From positions 1 to 36,866 of the forward strand of contig JABCYU010000006.1 of the NCBI GenBank assembly GCA_013290045.1: a stretch of DNA of 36,866 nt, written 5' to 3'. Source of the stretch: Methanobacteriota archaeon. GTDB lineage: Archaea > Thermoplasmatota > Thermoplasmata > Lutacidiplasmatales > UBA184. The notes beneath the pieces are model-generated. The model worked only from the letters and a program-made list of their open reading frames with translations. It searched no databases and was not told the origin of the DNA. This document shows, in pieces, positions 17,378 through 27,293 of the stretch. Both the position numbers and the translations under genes were made by a program. The first letter of the stretch is position 1. Every line of letters begins with the position of its first letter.

Positions 17378-18559
17378 GTGACCATCGACTGCCCCGCCTG
17401 CGGCTGGGTCAACGCCGACGGCGGGACGGAGTGCGCCCGATGCCATCTCTCCACCGGGCTGTTCGCCTCCGTCCTCGATGCCGTGGGGGACGCCAACGCC
17501 GACCCGCACTACGTGCGCGTCGTGAGCGAGATGCTCGCGGCGGTCGACGACGGGTCGGGAGGAGCCGCGTCGGAGACCGGTCCTGGTCCCGCCCGCCTCG
17601 CCCACCCGCTCCGCTTCCCGGCCATCGAGGCTCCCCGGCCTGAAGGGACGCCCGTGGAGCCGATCTCGGGGCTCGATTCGCTCCCGGCCCTCCCCGCGCT
17701 CCCGCCGGGAGGCGGGTTCGAGGTCTATCGTCACCAGGTCGACGAGTATCTCCAGCTGGCGCGCCGACAGGGGATCGACCTGGCGGAGTTCGCCGATCGC
17801 GCGAAGCAGGCGATCTTCGTCCAGGACCGCGAGTCCCTCGAGGTCCTCAGCCGGGAGCTGTTCGTCTTCCTCGCCTCGTCGCTCGGAGAGGAGTTCGACG
17901 CGGTCTGTTCGAGACGCAACGATCTCGCGGCGTTCGTCCCGACGGCGACGCCGGACGCCGAGCTCGACGCCTGCCGAAAGTCGCTCCTGATGGGTGACCT
18001 CGCCGGGGCCCAACGACGCCTCAACCGGGTCTCCGAGGCGCTCGGGGAGCTCGAGGAGCACTGGGAGACCGTCCAGATCCTGCTCACCGAGGCGGACCTG
18101 CTCGCGGAGACGATCCGCGAGCTCCGGGGAGACCCGACGCCGGCGCTCGGACCCCTCGAAGAAGGGCGTCGGCTCGCCCAGGAGGGACGGCGCGAGGAGG
18201 CCGAGCCGCTGCTGGCCCGCGCGACCCACGCCCTCTGGTCCGTGCTCAATCCCCTGTTCTCCCGCGAGCTGCAGCGCACGAAGGAGGTCCTCCTCCGGGC
18301 CCGCTCGGAGGGCGCGGACGTTACCGGGGCCGTCGTCATCATGCGGGAGCTCGCCTCGAGCCTGCGGCACCGCAACTTCGCGCTGGGCGTCATGACGTTC
18401 CGGCGCCTTCGGCAGAGCGTCGACGCGTTCGCCACGGGCCCGTCGGTCGAGCCCGCGCTGATCGTCCCTCCGCCGACGGCAGCCGCCGAACCGGCGCCCG
18501 CCGATCCGGCGCCCGCCGACACCGGCGTCGAGAACGCCCCGCCCTCCCCGGCGGGGTAG
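17378..18559 (+). CDS. Hypothetical N-terminal zinc-ribbon, predicted coiled-coil protein
   Basis: MTIDCPACGWVNADGGTECARCHLSTG... (CxxC...CxxC) followed by an alpha-helical region; GTG start at 17378 (or 17357). Confidence 0.7.
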   Translation: MTIDCPACGWVNADGGTECARCHLSTGLFASVLDAVGDANADPHYVRVVSEMLAAVDDGSGGAASETGPGPARLAHPLRFPAIEAPRPEGTPVEPISGLDSLPALPALPPGGGFEVYRHQVDEYLQLARRQGIDLAEFADRAKQAIFVQDRESLEVLSRELFVFLASSLGEEFDAVCSRRNDLAAFVPTATPDAELDACRKSLLMGDLAGAQRRLNRVSEALGELEEHWETVQILLTEADLLAETIRELRGDPTPALGPLEEGRRLAQEGRREEAEPLLARATHALWSVLNPLFSRELQRTKEVLLRARSEGADVTGAVVIMRELASSLRHRNFALGVMTFRRLRQSVDAFATGPSVEPALIVPPPTAAAEPAPADPAPADTGVENAPPSPAG

Positions 18560-18571
18560 CGTTTTTTACCG
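18560..18571 (+). promoter_or_regulatory. TATA-like element upstream of hisS
   Basis: GCGTTTTTTACC about 25 nt upstream of the hisS ATG. Confidence 0.35.
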
Positions 18572-18589
18572 GTCCCGCGTGGCGCGCCG

Positions 18590-19891
18590 ATGACGTTCGT
18601 CTCGCTGCGCGGTTTCCGGGACTATCCGCCCCCGGAGGCCGGCGCCCGCTCCGAGCTGCGACGGCGGATGCGCGCCGCCGCCCGGCGCTGCGGGTTCGTC
18701 GAGCTCGAGACCCCCAGCGTCGAGAGCCTCGAGTTGTTCAAGGCGAAGAGCGGCGAGGAGATCGGCGAGCAGCTGTGGACGTTCACCGACAAAGGTGGGC
18801 GGGCGGTGGCCCTCGTCGCCGAGACCACCCCGTCGCTTGCCCGGGTCTTCGTCGATCGGGCGAAATCGGAGCCGCTCCCCGTGAAATGGTTCACGATATC
18901 GCGGCTGTGGCGCTACGAGGAGCCGCAGGCCGGCCGCACCCGCGAGTTCACCCAGTTCAACCTGGACGTCCTCGGGGTCGAAGGCCCGGAAGCGGACGCC
19001 GAGGTGTTGAGCACGGCGGCCCTGGTGCTCGATGAGTGCGGGGCCGCGGGTCTCTACCGGTTCCGGGTCAACGATCGGGGACTTGCCGAGGGGATCGGGG
19101 CCGCGCTCGGGGCGACCGACCTCCCGAAGTTCTTCCGCGTCCTCGACCGGTTTCGCAAGCGGACGGGAGCCGAGTTCGACCGGGAGCTCGCGGGTACCGG
19201 GGTCGGAGCGGACGGACGCCAGAGGCTGACCGAGCTGTTGGGCGAGTCCGGCGCCGGCATCCCCGCGGCCTCCCTCGGGGCGACGCTCGACCGGTTCCTC
19301 TCCTGGCCCATCGCCGAGCCCGGGCCGACCGGGGCCGCCCGGCTGCGGGCCCTGTTCGGCCTCCTCGAGCGCACCGGCCTCGCCGACCGGACCGTCTTCG
19401 ACCCGAGCCTCGTGCGGGGTTTGGCCTACTACTCGTCCACCGTCTTCGAGGCGTTCGACCTTTCCGGAGAGTATCGGTCGCTGTTCGGCGGCGGTCGCTA
19501 CGACCAGCTCGTGGAACTGTTGGGCGGGCCGCCGACGCCGGCGGTCGGCCTCGCCATCGGCGACCAGACCCTCGAGCTTTTGCTGAGGCCGAACGGCCGA
19601 ATGCCCGAGGGGGAGCCCCCGCTCGACACCTATGTCGTCGCCGTCACGCCCGAGCAGGCGCCGCTCGCGCTCGACTGGGTCCGTCGGCTCCGCGCCGCCG
19701 GGCGGTCCGCCGACTCCGATCTCCTCGGGCGATCGATGTCGCGCCAGATGAAGGAAGCGGCCCGGCGACGCGCCCGCCGGGCCATCATCCTCGGACCGAG
19801 GGAGCTCGAGCGGGGCGTCGTCGTCGAGCGGGATCTCACGACGGGGGATCAGCGGGAGCGGGCGCCGGATGCGGTGCTAGCACCGGAGTGA
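18590..19891 (+). CDS. hisS: Histidyl-tRNA synthetase
   Basis: 433 aa; class II motifs: RGFRDYPPPEA..., FTISRLWRYEEPQAGRTREFTQFNLDVLG, GLAYYSSTVFEAFD, SLFGGGRYDQLVELLGG. Confidence 0.95.
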   Translation: MTFVSLRGFRDYPPPEAGARSELRRRMRAAARRCGFVELETPSVESLELFKAKSGEEIGEQLWTFTDKGGRAVALVAETTPSLARVFVDRAKSEPLPVKWFTISRLWRYEEPQAGRTREFTQFNLDVLGVEGPEADAEVLSTAALVLDECGAAGLYRFRVNDRGLAEGIGAALGATDLPKFFRVLDRFRKRTGAEFDRELAGTGVGADGRQRLTELLGESGAGIPAASLGATLDRFLSWPIAEPGPTGAARLRALFGLLERTGLADRTVFDPSLVRGLAYYSSTVFEAFDLSGEYRSLFGGGRYDQLVELLGGPPTPAVGLAIGDQTLELLLRPNGRMPEGEPPLDTYVVAVTPEQAPLALDWVRRLRAAGRSADSDLLGRSMSRQMKEAARRRARRAIILGPRELERGVVVERDLTTGDQRERAPDAVLAPE

Positions 19892-20633
19892 TCCCTTCGA
19901 TCGTCGGCCCGTCCCAGAGCAGGATGCCGGGCGGGGAGACCGCGCCGTCGACATAGCCGTACCAGTAGACGACGGCCCCCTCGCCGAACAGCTCCGTGTA
20001 CGGCCCGAGCTGGCGCTTCAGGTTCTTGCGGAGCTCGACGTCGTCGCCGAAGTTCGCCTTCGACTCGATCCACTTGAGCTTCTGGCCGTAGAAGATGATC
20101 GGATGATCGAGGAGCGCGTCGGGGGTCTTCGTGTACTTGCCGCGGAGATCCTCCTCGGTACGGTACTTGATCCCGTGCTGCTCGAGCCACCGGTAGAGGC
20201 GGGCCTCCCCGCGCTTGCCTCGCTCCCGCTGCAGCTCCATCCCCCGGGGCGAGTAGATGGGGTCGGCGGCGAGGAGGTGGTCGACCTCGGTGCGGATCCG
20301 CTGGTCCGGGGCCTGCTCCGGGTGCAGGAACGTCTGCCAGACGCGCTTGCGCGGTATCCCGAGCTCGCCCAGCATGATCTGGCCGAGGAGGACCGGCGGG
20401 AACGTCCACTCCCGGGCGATGTCCAGCATCGAGCGCCCGTGCTTCCACTGGGTGACGAGCCGGGGAACCTGCCGTTTGAGCACGTAGAAGCGTCGGGTGG
20501 CGTCCCGCGTCACCCGGTGGGTGTGGATGACGAACAGGAGCTCCTCGTCGAGGTGCTCGTCGTGGGCCATCCGGTGGACGTCGTCGGGGGTGGCTAACGT
20601 ATCGAGGAGGCGTTGGTAGGTTGCGCGGTCCAT
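19836..20633 (-). CDS. TPD-motif protein, homolog of eukaryotic CDIN1/C15orf41 (predicted nuclease-fold)
   Basis: 265 aa; C-terminal KYTKTPDALLDHPIIFYGQKLKWIESKANFGDDVELRKNLKRQLGPYTELFGEGAVVYWYGYVDG...GILLWDG closely follows the human CDIN1 TPD..LLD.P....WIESKA.FGD...VIYWYG pattern as I recall it. 56-bp convergent overlap with hisS. Confidence 0.82.
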   Translation of the reverse strand: MDRATYQRLLDTLATPDDVHRMAHDEHLDEELLFVIHTHRVTRDATRRFYVLKRQVPRLVTQWKHGRSMLDIAREWTFPPVLLGQIMLGELGIPRKRVWQTFLHPEQAPDQRIRTEVDHLLAADPIYSPRGMELQRERGKRGEARLYRWLEQHGIKYRTEEDLRGKYTKTPDALLDHPIIFYGQKLKWIESKANFGDDVELRKNLKRQLGPYTELFGEGAVVYWYGYVDGAVSPPGILLWDGPTIEGITPVLAPHPAPAPADPPS

Positions 20634-20727
20634 GGGCTAGGATCTACTCGGCCGAGGAACAGGGTCGGGTCCGACGGTTCGACCGAAGGGAACGTGGGCG
20701 CGCTAAAAGCTCTCCGTCGCCGTTCGG

Positions 20728-21534
20728 TCACTCCCGCCAATCGACGCCGATCGTCCGGAGCGACAGCTTCGGTATCGGCGGCATCCGACGCTTGTGCCGG
20801 TTCCGCTCGACCCGCGTGGCGATCCGATGCACTTCCGGGAGCGGGAGACCGGTCGCTCCCGCGATCTCCTCCTCGGTCCTCAGCTCCTCGATCCCCCGGA
20901 GCACCCGGTCGAGCTCCGCATACGGGAGGCCCAGCTCCCCCTCATCGGTCTGGCCCGCCCACAGCCCCGCCGTGGGGGGCCGGGTGCGGATCGCCATAGG
21001 CAGGCCGAGCTCCTCGGCGAGCGCCCGGACCTCGGTCTTGTACAGGTCCCCGATGGGGAGCAGGTCGGCGCCGCCGTCGCCGTACTTGGTGAAGTAGCCG
21101 AGCAGAAGCTCCGACTTGTTCCCGGTGCCGAGGACGAGCCGGTTCCGCCCACGACCCAGGGTGTAGAGCAGGACCATCCGGAGGCGGGCCTTGACGTTGC
21201 CCACGGATTCCCGGTCCAGGCCGGGCTCGAAAAGCGTCAGGACCGCCGCCTCCACGGCGGCGATCGGGAGCTCGACGCATTCGATCGCGAGGGCCCGGGC
21301 ATACGAATGGATCTCCTCGGTCAGGGCGGGGTCCTGCGTCGCGTCGGGGAGAGAAGCCCCCGTCACCGCGGCCGCCCCGAGGGCGTCGACGGCGAGTCGG
21401 GCCGCGACGGCGGAGTCGATCCCCCCGGAGAGCCCGAGGACGACCCCGGAGGCGCCGGCGTGGGCGACGTGGGCCCGCAGGAACTGGTGGATCGACGCCT
21501 CGGCGTGGGCGGGGAGCCGGGGGACGAGGTTCAT
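20728..21534 (-). CDS. nadE: NH3-dependent NAD+ synthetase
   Basis: MNLVPRLPAHAEASIHQFLRAHVAHAGASGVVLGLSGGIDSAVAARLAVDALG...GTGNKSELLLGYFTKYGDGGADLLPIGDLYKTEVRALAEELGLP; start ATG 21534 overlaps the next gene's stop. Confidence 0.94.
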   Translation of the reverse strand: MNLVPRLPAHAEASIHQFLRAHVAHAGASGVVLGLSGGIDSAVAARLAVDALGAAAVTGASLPDATQDPALTEEIHSYARALAIECVELPIAAVEAAVLTLFEPGLDRESVGNVKARLRMVLLYTLGRGRNRLVLGTGNKSELLLGYFTKYGDGGADLLPIGDLYKTEVRALAEELGLPMAIRTRPPTAGLWAGQTDEGELGLPYAELDRVLRGIEELRTEEEIAGATGLPLPEVHRIATRVERNRHKRRMPPIPKLSLRTIGVDWRE

Positions 21535-22550
21535 GCCTCGATGCCCAGCGGCTCCAGTCGGGCGAGCGCGCGGTAGTCGGCCCGGCAGCCGCAATCGAGG
21601 GCCGAGAGGGGCTCGAACCGTTGGGACAGGGACGCCTCCTCGAGCGCGTCGAGGACCCCGCGGTCACACTTTCGGCAGTTGTGCGGGCCGCGCGGCAGGC
21701 CGCCGGCCGTCGGGAACGTGACGAGCCGGGTCTCTCCGCGAAGGCGCGACCCCTCGGTCATCACCGTCACGAGGCTCCAGAGCCACGGCGGGCGGTAACG
21801 TCCGCGCCGGTAGAGCCACTCGACGACCGTCCCGTTCTGGATGTGGACCGGATTCACGGAGATCGCGTCGAACCGGCGGGCGGCCTCCCCGATGCTCGTG
21901 ACGACGTCGTCGATCGACTCCTGCTCCGTCAGGTACGGCGGCTTGAGCAGTAGGTACGCCTTCGCCCGGATCCCGAGCGCCCGGATCCGTTCGGCGGCGG
22001 CGAAGTACTCCGAGGGCGGGGATCCCTTGTTGATCAGGCGGCGCAGGACGTCCGGCTGCGTCGACTCGAGTCCCTGGGCGACCTCGAGTTCCCCGGAGAA
22101 GGCGTCGCGGAGGGGAGCGAGCGACTCCGAGGTCGCGAACTCCGGGAGCGTCTCGAACAGCAGGCGGCGCGCGTGTCCCCCGAACGCGCGGACCAGGGCG
22201 AGACGGGAGCCCGGATCGACCTCCCGGTCATCGAGGAAGCTCCCCGAGGTGTAGATCTTCACGTACGGCTCGCCCCGGTACGCCCTCAGGGCGTGCTCGA
22301 GCTGGGTGGCGAGCTCGGCCGGGGTCGCCGATCGGCCGAGAGTATCCTTGGCGTATCCGCACATCGAGCAGCCCTTGACGTCGGCCCAGTAGCAGCCGCG
22401 CGTCCGCAGGATCAGCACGAACGCCCGGACGCGCTCGGCTCCGATCGCCTCGTCCTCCGACCACAGGTTGACGTAGCGGGCCGCCGAATCGGGCGCCGCG
22501 GGCGGGGGCCGGCGGTCTCGGGCGACCTCCCGGGCCACGGACTCGGGCAA
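21531..22550 (-). CDS. Archaeosine synthase radical SAM subunit RaSEA (Elp3-like, TIGR01210 family)
   Basis: ILRTRGCYWADVKGCSMCGYAKDT radical-SAM Cys motif, KIYTSGSFLDDREV, ISVNPVHIQNGTVVEWLYRRGRYRPPWLWSL, C-terminal Cys cluster NCRKCDRGV. Confidence 0.85.
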   Translation of the reverse strand: MPESVAREVARDRRPPPAAPDSAARYVNLWSEDEAIGAERVRAFVLILRTRGCYWADVKGCSMCGYAKDTLGRSATPAELATQLEHALRAYRGEPYVKIYTSGSFLDDREVDPGSRLALVRAFGGHARRLLFETLPEFATSESLAPLRDAFSGELEVAQGLESTQPDVLRRLINKGSPPSEYFAAAERIRALGIRAKAYLLLKPPYLTEQESIDDVVTSIGEAARRFDAISVNPVHIQNGTVVEWLYRRGRYRPPWLWSLVTVMTEGSRLRGETRLVTFPTAGGLPRGPHNCRKCDRGVLDALEEASLSQRFEPLSALDCGCRADYRALARLEPLGIEA

Positions 22551-22552
22551 CG

Positions 22553-23239
22553 TCAGGCCTCCCGGATCTCGACGTCGATCCCGTCGCCGTCCTTCACGCG
22601 AAGCGCCTCGCGCAGCGAGACCGCCGAAATGAACTCGACGACGTCCTGGTGGTGCGTCCGGTCCGGGATGATCAGATGGCTCACGGGGCCGCCCAGGATC
22701 CCGGGGTAGCAGGTCGCGCCGCCGAACGTCCGTCCGCTCGCCTGGAATCCATCGATCCGGATGCCGCTCCAGTGCTTCACGGAGCCGACCTTGAGCATGT
22801 CCGACGGGGAGACGCGGACGTTCAGCGTCCCGGGGAACGGGGTGTATCCCAGCCGCTCGGTGAACTGGACCACGTAGCCCGGCTGGCTGAGGTAGTAGCG
22901 GCCCTCCCCGAGGCCGGAGCTGACGGTCCCTCGGAACGTGACCTTCGCCGGGCCCTCGAAGATCCTCCGGTAGCCGTGGTACTCCTTGCGGAGCAGATCG
23001 ACGGCGAGCGGGGTCAACAGGAGCCGCTGCTTGCGCGCCCCGAAGGTGCGGGTGACGTACCCCTCCTTGTCGAGCGCCATGAGGTAGCGGTCGGCGGCCT
23101 GCTGGCTCACGCCGATCCGTTCGCCCGCCTCGCGCGACGTCAGGACGACGGGCACGTGGTCGCCTCCGGATCCGGCGAGGATCTTGAGGAGCTGGACCTC
23201 CTCACCTTTCAGCCGGGGACGACGCGCAGAGGTCGACAC
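22553..23239 (-). CDS. ribK: CTP-dependent riboflavin kinase with N-terminal winged-HTH (RbkR-type)
   Basis: N-terminal HTH (LTSREAGERIGVSQQAADRYLMALDKEGYV) plus kinase domain GTVSSGLGEGRYYLSQPGYVVQFTERLGYTPFPGTLNVRV...GGPVSHLIIPDRTHH. Confidence 0.92.
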   Translation of the reverse strand: MSTSARRPRLKGEEVQLLKILAGSGGDHVPVVLTSREAGERIGVSQQAADRYLMALDKEGYVTRTFGARKQRLLLTPLAVDLLRKEYHGYRRIFEGPAKVTFRGTVSSGLGEGRYYLSQPGYVVQFTERLGYTPFPGTLNVRVSPSDMLKVGSVKHWSGIRIDGFQASGRTFGGATCYPGILGGPVSHLIIPDRTHHQDVVEFISAVSLREALRVKDGDGIDVEIREA

Positions 23240-23257
23240 GGCCGAGCGCTCCGCGAC

Positions 23258-23502
23258 TCAGGGACCCCGCGCGGCGACGCCGCTGGGCGCCTGGAGGCTC
23301 ACCACATTGGACCCTCGAAGAACGACGCGACCGAGCCGACGCTCGACCTCGTTCGTCTTCTCCTCGACCTCGTCCAGCACGAGGTTCATGTGCTCGTCAC
23401 CGCCGAGCAGTCGACCGGCGAGAACGCGGCCGTCCTTCAACTGCAGGACGATCCGCTGCTGGAGCATCCGCTCGAGAAGCGCATGAGGGGGAGTGTCCAT
23501 GT
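23258..23502 (-). CDS. Archaeal Lsm/Sm-like protein (SmAP)
   Basis: MDTPPHALLERMLQQRIVLQLKDGRVLAGRLLGGDEHMNLVLDEVEEKTNEVERRLGRVVLRGSNVVSLQAP; Sm1/Sm2 motifs; start ATG 23502 inside a longer track ORF. Confidence 0.9.
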
Positions 23503-23655
23503 CCCGACCGACCCGGGCGATTTCCTTAAGCCTTTCCTGAGGAGGGCGGACTATCGCCCCGACGACGACCGCGGAGGGCGAGGACCGTAGGGCGCCACCG
23601 GCGCCGACCCCGGCGAGGCTATCTTCCCCGGGTCGCTCGGGCCCTCTCACAGGTC

Positions 23656-24786
23656 ATGGACGTTCCCTTGCGCGGCCTGGAAGGGGTCGTGATCGACCGC
23701 TCGGCGATCACCCTCGTCGAAGGCGAGACGGGCGGCCTCGTCTACCGGGGATTCCGGATCGACGAGCTGGTTCCCGGAGCCCCGTACGAATCGGTGGTCC
23801 ACCTGCTTCTCTGGGGAGAACCCCCCGAAGAGCAGCCACCACCCCGGCTGGTCCGGGAGCTGGCCAAACGTCGTTCCCTCCCCCGTCGGCTCGAGACGGT
23901 GGTGGACGCCCTGCCCCCCGGTCTTCCCCCGCTGGAAGCGCTCCGGACGATGATCTCGGCGATGGGCGACGGGTCGTTCCCCTATCCCCCGACCGACGAG
24001 CAGGCGTTCGACCTGATCGCCCAGACGCCGACGATGCTCACCCGGTACGTCCGGCGGTCCGCCGGTCTGACGGCGGTGGCGCCACGCCCCGATCTGGGTC
24101 ACGTCGCCAACTACCTGTACATGTTGAACGGCGTCCTCCCCGACGCCCGGCAGGTCCGCGCGCTCGAGGGGTATTTCGTTCTCCTGGCGGACCATGGGAT
24201 GAACGCCTCGACCTTCGCGCTGCGGGTCGTCCTCTCGACCCATTCGGACCTATTCTCGGGGGCCACCGCGGCGCTCGCCGCGCTCAAGGGGCCCCTGCAT
24301 GGCGGCGCCCCGTCGAAGGTCTCCGACATGCTCGATGCCGTCGGTTCGGCGGAGAACGCCGAACGTTGGGTCGCCCAGTCCCTCGCCCGCAAGGAGCGTC
24401 TCATGGGATTCGGCCATCGCGCCTACAAGGCCGAAGATCCGCGGGCCGTGATCCTGAAACAGATCGCCCGGGACGTGGCGGCCCCGGCCCGGCTGAAGCT
24501 CGCCGAACAGGTGGAGGAGGTGGCGCTCGCCGCCCTGGAGCGACAGCGACCCGGGCGACGGCTCTACACGAACGTCGAGTTCTACGGGGCGGTGGTACTC
24601 GAAGCCGTGGGGCTGCCGCGCAACTTGTTCACTCCGACGTTCGCGCTCGCGCGGACCGCCGGCTGGGGGGCTCACGGTCTCGAACAGGCCGCCGACAACC
24701 GCCTGATCCGGCCGGACATCGAGTACGTCGGGCCGGCGCCGGGCCGCCGCTGGCCGGAGCGATCCCCAACGGTCTCCCCCCCGTAG
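23656..24786 (+). CDS. Citrate synthase family protein
   Basis: MDVPLRGLEGVVIDRSAITLVEGETGGLVYRGFRIDEL...DHGMNASTFALRVVLST...GPLHGGAPSKV...MGFGHRAYKAEDPRA...NVEFYGAVVLEAVGLP. Confidence 0.93.
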   Translation: MDVPLRGLEGVVIDRSAITLVEGETGGLVYRGFRIDELVPGAPYESVVHLLLWGEPPEEQPPPRLVRELAKRRSLPRRLETVVDALPPGLPPLEALRTMISAMGDGSFPYPPTDEQAFDLIAQTPTMLTRYVRRSAGLTAVAPRPDLGHVANYLYMLNGVLPDARQVRALEGYFVLLADHGMNASTFALRVVLSTHSDLFSGATAALAALKGPLHGGAPSKVSDMLDAVGSAENAERWVAQSLARKERLMGFGHRAYKAEDPRAVILKQIARDVAAPARLKLAEQVEEVALAALERQRPGRRLYTNVEFYGAVVLEAVGLPRNLFTPTFALARTAGWGAHGLEQAADNRLIRPDIEYVGPAPGRRWPERSPTVSPP

Positions 24787-24810
24787 GGGGGGTGGGCCGT
24801 ACGGGCGCCC

Positions 24811-26712
24811 CTACGCCTTCCCCTTCCCGTCCCCCGATTCCTTGTCGACGACCTTGAACTCCGCATCGACCGGACCCGGGCCCGGACCCGTCGGCGTCGA
24901 CTCGTCGGGCGGCGGGGTCGAGGTCGTCGGCGGGGCGTCGGCCGCCGAGCTCTCCCCTGGTCGGACGTCCTGGTAGAGCTTCTGGGCGATCGCGTGCAGC
25001 GACCGGGTCAGCTCGTCGAAGAGGCGGGGCAGCTCGCTCGGCTCCTTCGCCGATAGGGCCGTGCGGATCGCCGCGACCTTCGCCCGCACGTCGGCGGCGT
25101 CCGTCTCGGAGATCTTCGCCTTGTTCTCCTCCAGGACCCGCTCGGCCTCGTAGGTCAACGTCTCGGCCTTGTTGCGGGCTTCGGCGGCCGACGCGCGCTG
25201 GCGGTCCTGCTCGGCGAACTCCGCGGCCTGCTTGAGCATCCGATCGACCTCGTCCTTCGTGAGCTTGTTGGACGCGGTGATCGTGATCCCCTGCTTCTTC
25301 GCCGTGGCGAGGTCCTTCGCCGAAACGTTCAGGATCCCGTTCGCGTCGATGTCGAAGGAGACCTCGATCTGCGGGGTCCCCCGAGGAGCCGGCGGGATGC
25401 CGGTGAGCATGAAGTCGCCGAGGGCGACGTTGTCCGCCGCCAGCGGTCGCTCCCCCTGGTAGACCTTGATCTCCACCGAGCTCTGGCTGTCGCTCGCCGT
25501 CGTGAAGATCTGGCTCTTGCGCGTGGGGATCGTCGTGTTCCGCTCGATGAGCTTGGTGAACACCCCGCCCAGCGTCTCGACCCCGAGGGAGAGCGGCGTC
25601 ACGTCGAGCAGCAGGACGTCTTTGACCTCGCCCGCGAGGACCCCGCCCTGGATCGCCGCTCCCATCGCGACGCACTCCATCGGGTCCACGCCGTGCTCGA
25701 TCGGACGCCCGACCTCCTGCTCGACCAGCTTCTGGACGATCGGCATCCGTGTCGGACCGCCGACGAGGACGATCCGGTCGACCTGCTCCTTGCCGAGCTT
25801 GGCGTCCTTCAGGGCCTGCTGGACCGGAGCGCGGCACCGTTCGAGGATCGGCCGAACGAGTTCCTCGAGCTTCGCCCGGGTGAGCTGGAGCGCGAGGTGC
25901 TTCGGCCCGTCCTGGGTGGCGGTGAGGAACGGGAGGTTGACCTGGGTATCGATCGTGGACGAGAGCTCGATCTTCGCCTTCTCGGCGGCGTCGCGGACGC
26001 GCTGCATCGCCATCTTGTCCTTCCGGATGTCGATGCTGCTCTCCTTCTGGAACTCGCCGGCGATGTACTCGGTGAGCGCGTTGTCCATGTCGGTCCCCCC
26101 GAGCTGGGTGTCCCCGCTCGTCGAGAGCACCTCGAAGACGCTCTCGCCGAAGTCCATGATCGTGACGTCGAGGGTTCCCCCTCCCAGATCGAACACGAGG
26201 ATCTTCTGGCTCTTTCCGGCCTTGTCGAGGCCGTAGGCGAGGCTCGCGGCGGTCGGCTCGTTGATGATCCGGACGACGTCGAGCCCGGCAATGGCGCCGG
26301 CGTCCTTCGTCGCCTGCCGCTGGTTGTCGTTGAAGTAGGCGGGAACGGTGATGACCGCCTTCTCGACCTTCTCCCCGAGGAACGCCTCGGCGTCCCGCTT
26401 GATCTTCTGGAGGAGGAAGGCGGAGAGCTGTTGGGGGGTGTACTCCTTCCCGTAGATCCGGTAGCGGTGGTCCGTTCCCATCTTCCGCTTGAAGGCGGAG
26501 ATGGTTCCCTCGGGATTGGAGACCGCCTGGCGGCGTGCGGGCTCGCCGACGATGAGCTGGCCGTCCTTCGTGAACGCCACGTACGAAGGGAACGCCTTGC
26601 CGCCACCGACGGTGGTCCCCTCGGCGCTCGGGATGATCACGGGCCGGCCTCCCTCGAGGAGGGAGGCGGCGGAGTTGCTGGTTCCTAGGTCGATTCCGAT
26701 GATCTTCGTCAT
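24811..26712 (-). CDS. dnaK: Molecular chaperone DnaK (Hsp70)
   Basis: [32 protein letters not shown]...[20 protein letters not shown]...[17 protein letters not shown]...[15 protein letters not shown]...[17 protein letters not shown]. Confidence 0.97.
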   Translation of the reverse strand: MTKIIGIDLGTSNSAASLLEGGRPVIIPSAEGTTVGGGKAFPSYVAFTKDGQLIVGEPARRQAVSNPEGTISAFKRKMGTDHRYRIYGKEYTPQQLSAFLLQKIKRDAEAFLGEKVEKAVITVPAYFNDNQRQATKDAGAIAGLDVVRIINEPTAASLAYGLDKAGKSQKILVFDLGGGTLDVTIMDFGESVFEVLSTSGDTQLGGTDMDNALTEYIAGEFQKESSIDIRKDKMAMQRVRDAAEKAKIELSSTIDTQVNLPFLTATQDGPKHLALQLTRAKLEELVRPILERCRAPVQQALKDAKLGKEQVDRIVLVGGPTRMPIVQKLVEQEVGRPIEHGVDPMECVAMGAAIQGGVLAGEVKDVLLLDVTPLSLGVETLGGVFTKLIERNTTIPTRKSQIFTTASDSQSSVEIKVYQGERPLAADNVALGDFMLTGIPPAPRGTPQIEVSFDIDANGILNVSAKDLATAKKQGITITASNKLTKDEVDRMLKQAAEFAEQDRQRASAAEARNKAETLTYEAERVLEENKAKISETDAADVRAKVAAIRTALSAKEPSELPRLFDELTRSLHAIAQKLYQDVRPGESSAADAPPTTSTPPPDESTPTGPGPGPVDAEFKVVDKESGDGKGKA

Positions 26713-26788
26713 GGGTTTTTTCTCCTCGAAGACCTCGGGAGATTCTTCCCCCTCGATCCTCGGATTTGCATCATCGGAATGTATGCAC

Positions 26789-26801
26789 TACTATAAAAGC
26801 G
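26789..26801 (-). promoter_or_regulatory. TATA box for dnaK
   Basis: Minus strand reads CGCTTTTATAGTA about 80 nt upstream of the dnaK ATG; GGAGAAAAAACCC lies immediately before the start. Confidence 0.55.
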
Positions 26802-26932
26802 AGTGTGCGCCGAGGTTCTGCCCATTTCGTCTGGCGAACGTTCCCTCGGGAGAGCCGCAGCCATTCGGCCGGTCATCCGGGCCGACGATCCGGGGCTCGG
26901 ACGATAGCTCGCGATCGTAGCATCGACCCCTC

Positions 26933-27262
26933 TCAACGCGCCAGCCGAAGCCACCCGGCCAGCGGCCGAAGGCTCCGGTACAGTTCATTCCCCGAAGGGG
27001 TAAGGGCGTACGCCTTCACGGGCCCTCGGGGGCCGTCCGCAAGCTCTCTCCGTACGAGACGGGCGCGTTCCAGGGAACGCAACGTCGACGTCAAGGTAGC
27101 GGGGCTCACTCCGGAAAGGCACCTCTGGATCGGCCCGAAGCGCACGATCCCGTACTTCCCGAGAAGGGAGATCACGCAGACGGCCCATTTCTTCCCCACG
27201 ACGTCAATCAATCCGATGGGTGGGCAGGGGCACTCCAGTTCGCCCTCGCAGCACTGCGACAC
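26933..27262 (-). CDS. HxlR-family winged-HTH regulator with N-terminal Cys cluster
   Basis: 109 aa (GTG start 27262): MSQCCEGELECPCPPIGLIDVVGKKWAVCVISLLGKYGIVRFGPIQRCLSGVSPATLTSTLRSLERARLVRREL...VKAYALTPSGNELYRSLRPLAGWL. Confidence 0.82.
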   Translation of the reverse strand: MSQCCEGELECPCPPIGLIDVVGKKWAVCVISLLGKYGIVRFGPIQRCLSGVSPATLTSTLRSLERARLVRRELADGPRGPVKAYALTPSGNELYRSLRPLAGWLRLAR

Positions 27263-27293
27263 TCTGTCCGTACGTAGCGGCCCCTTATGAGCG

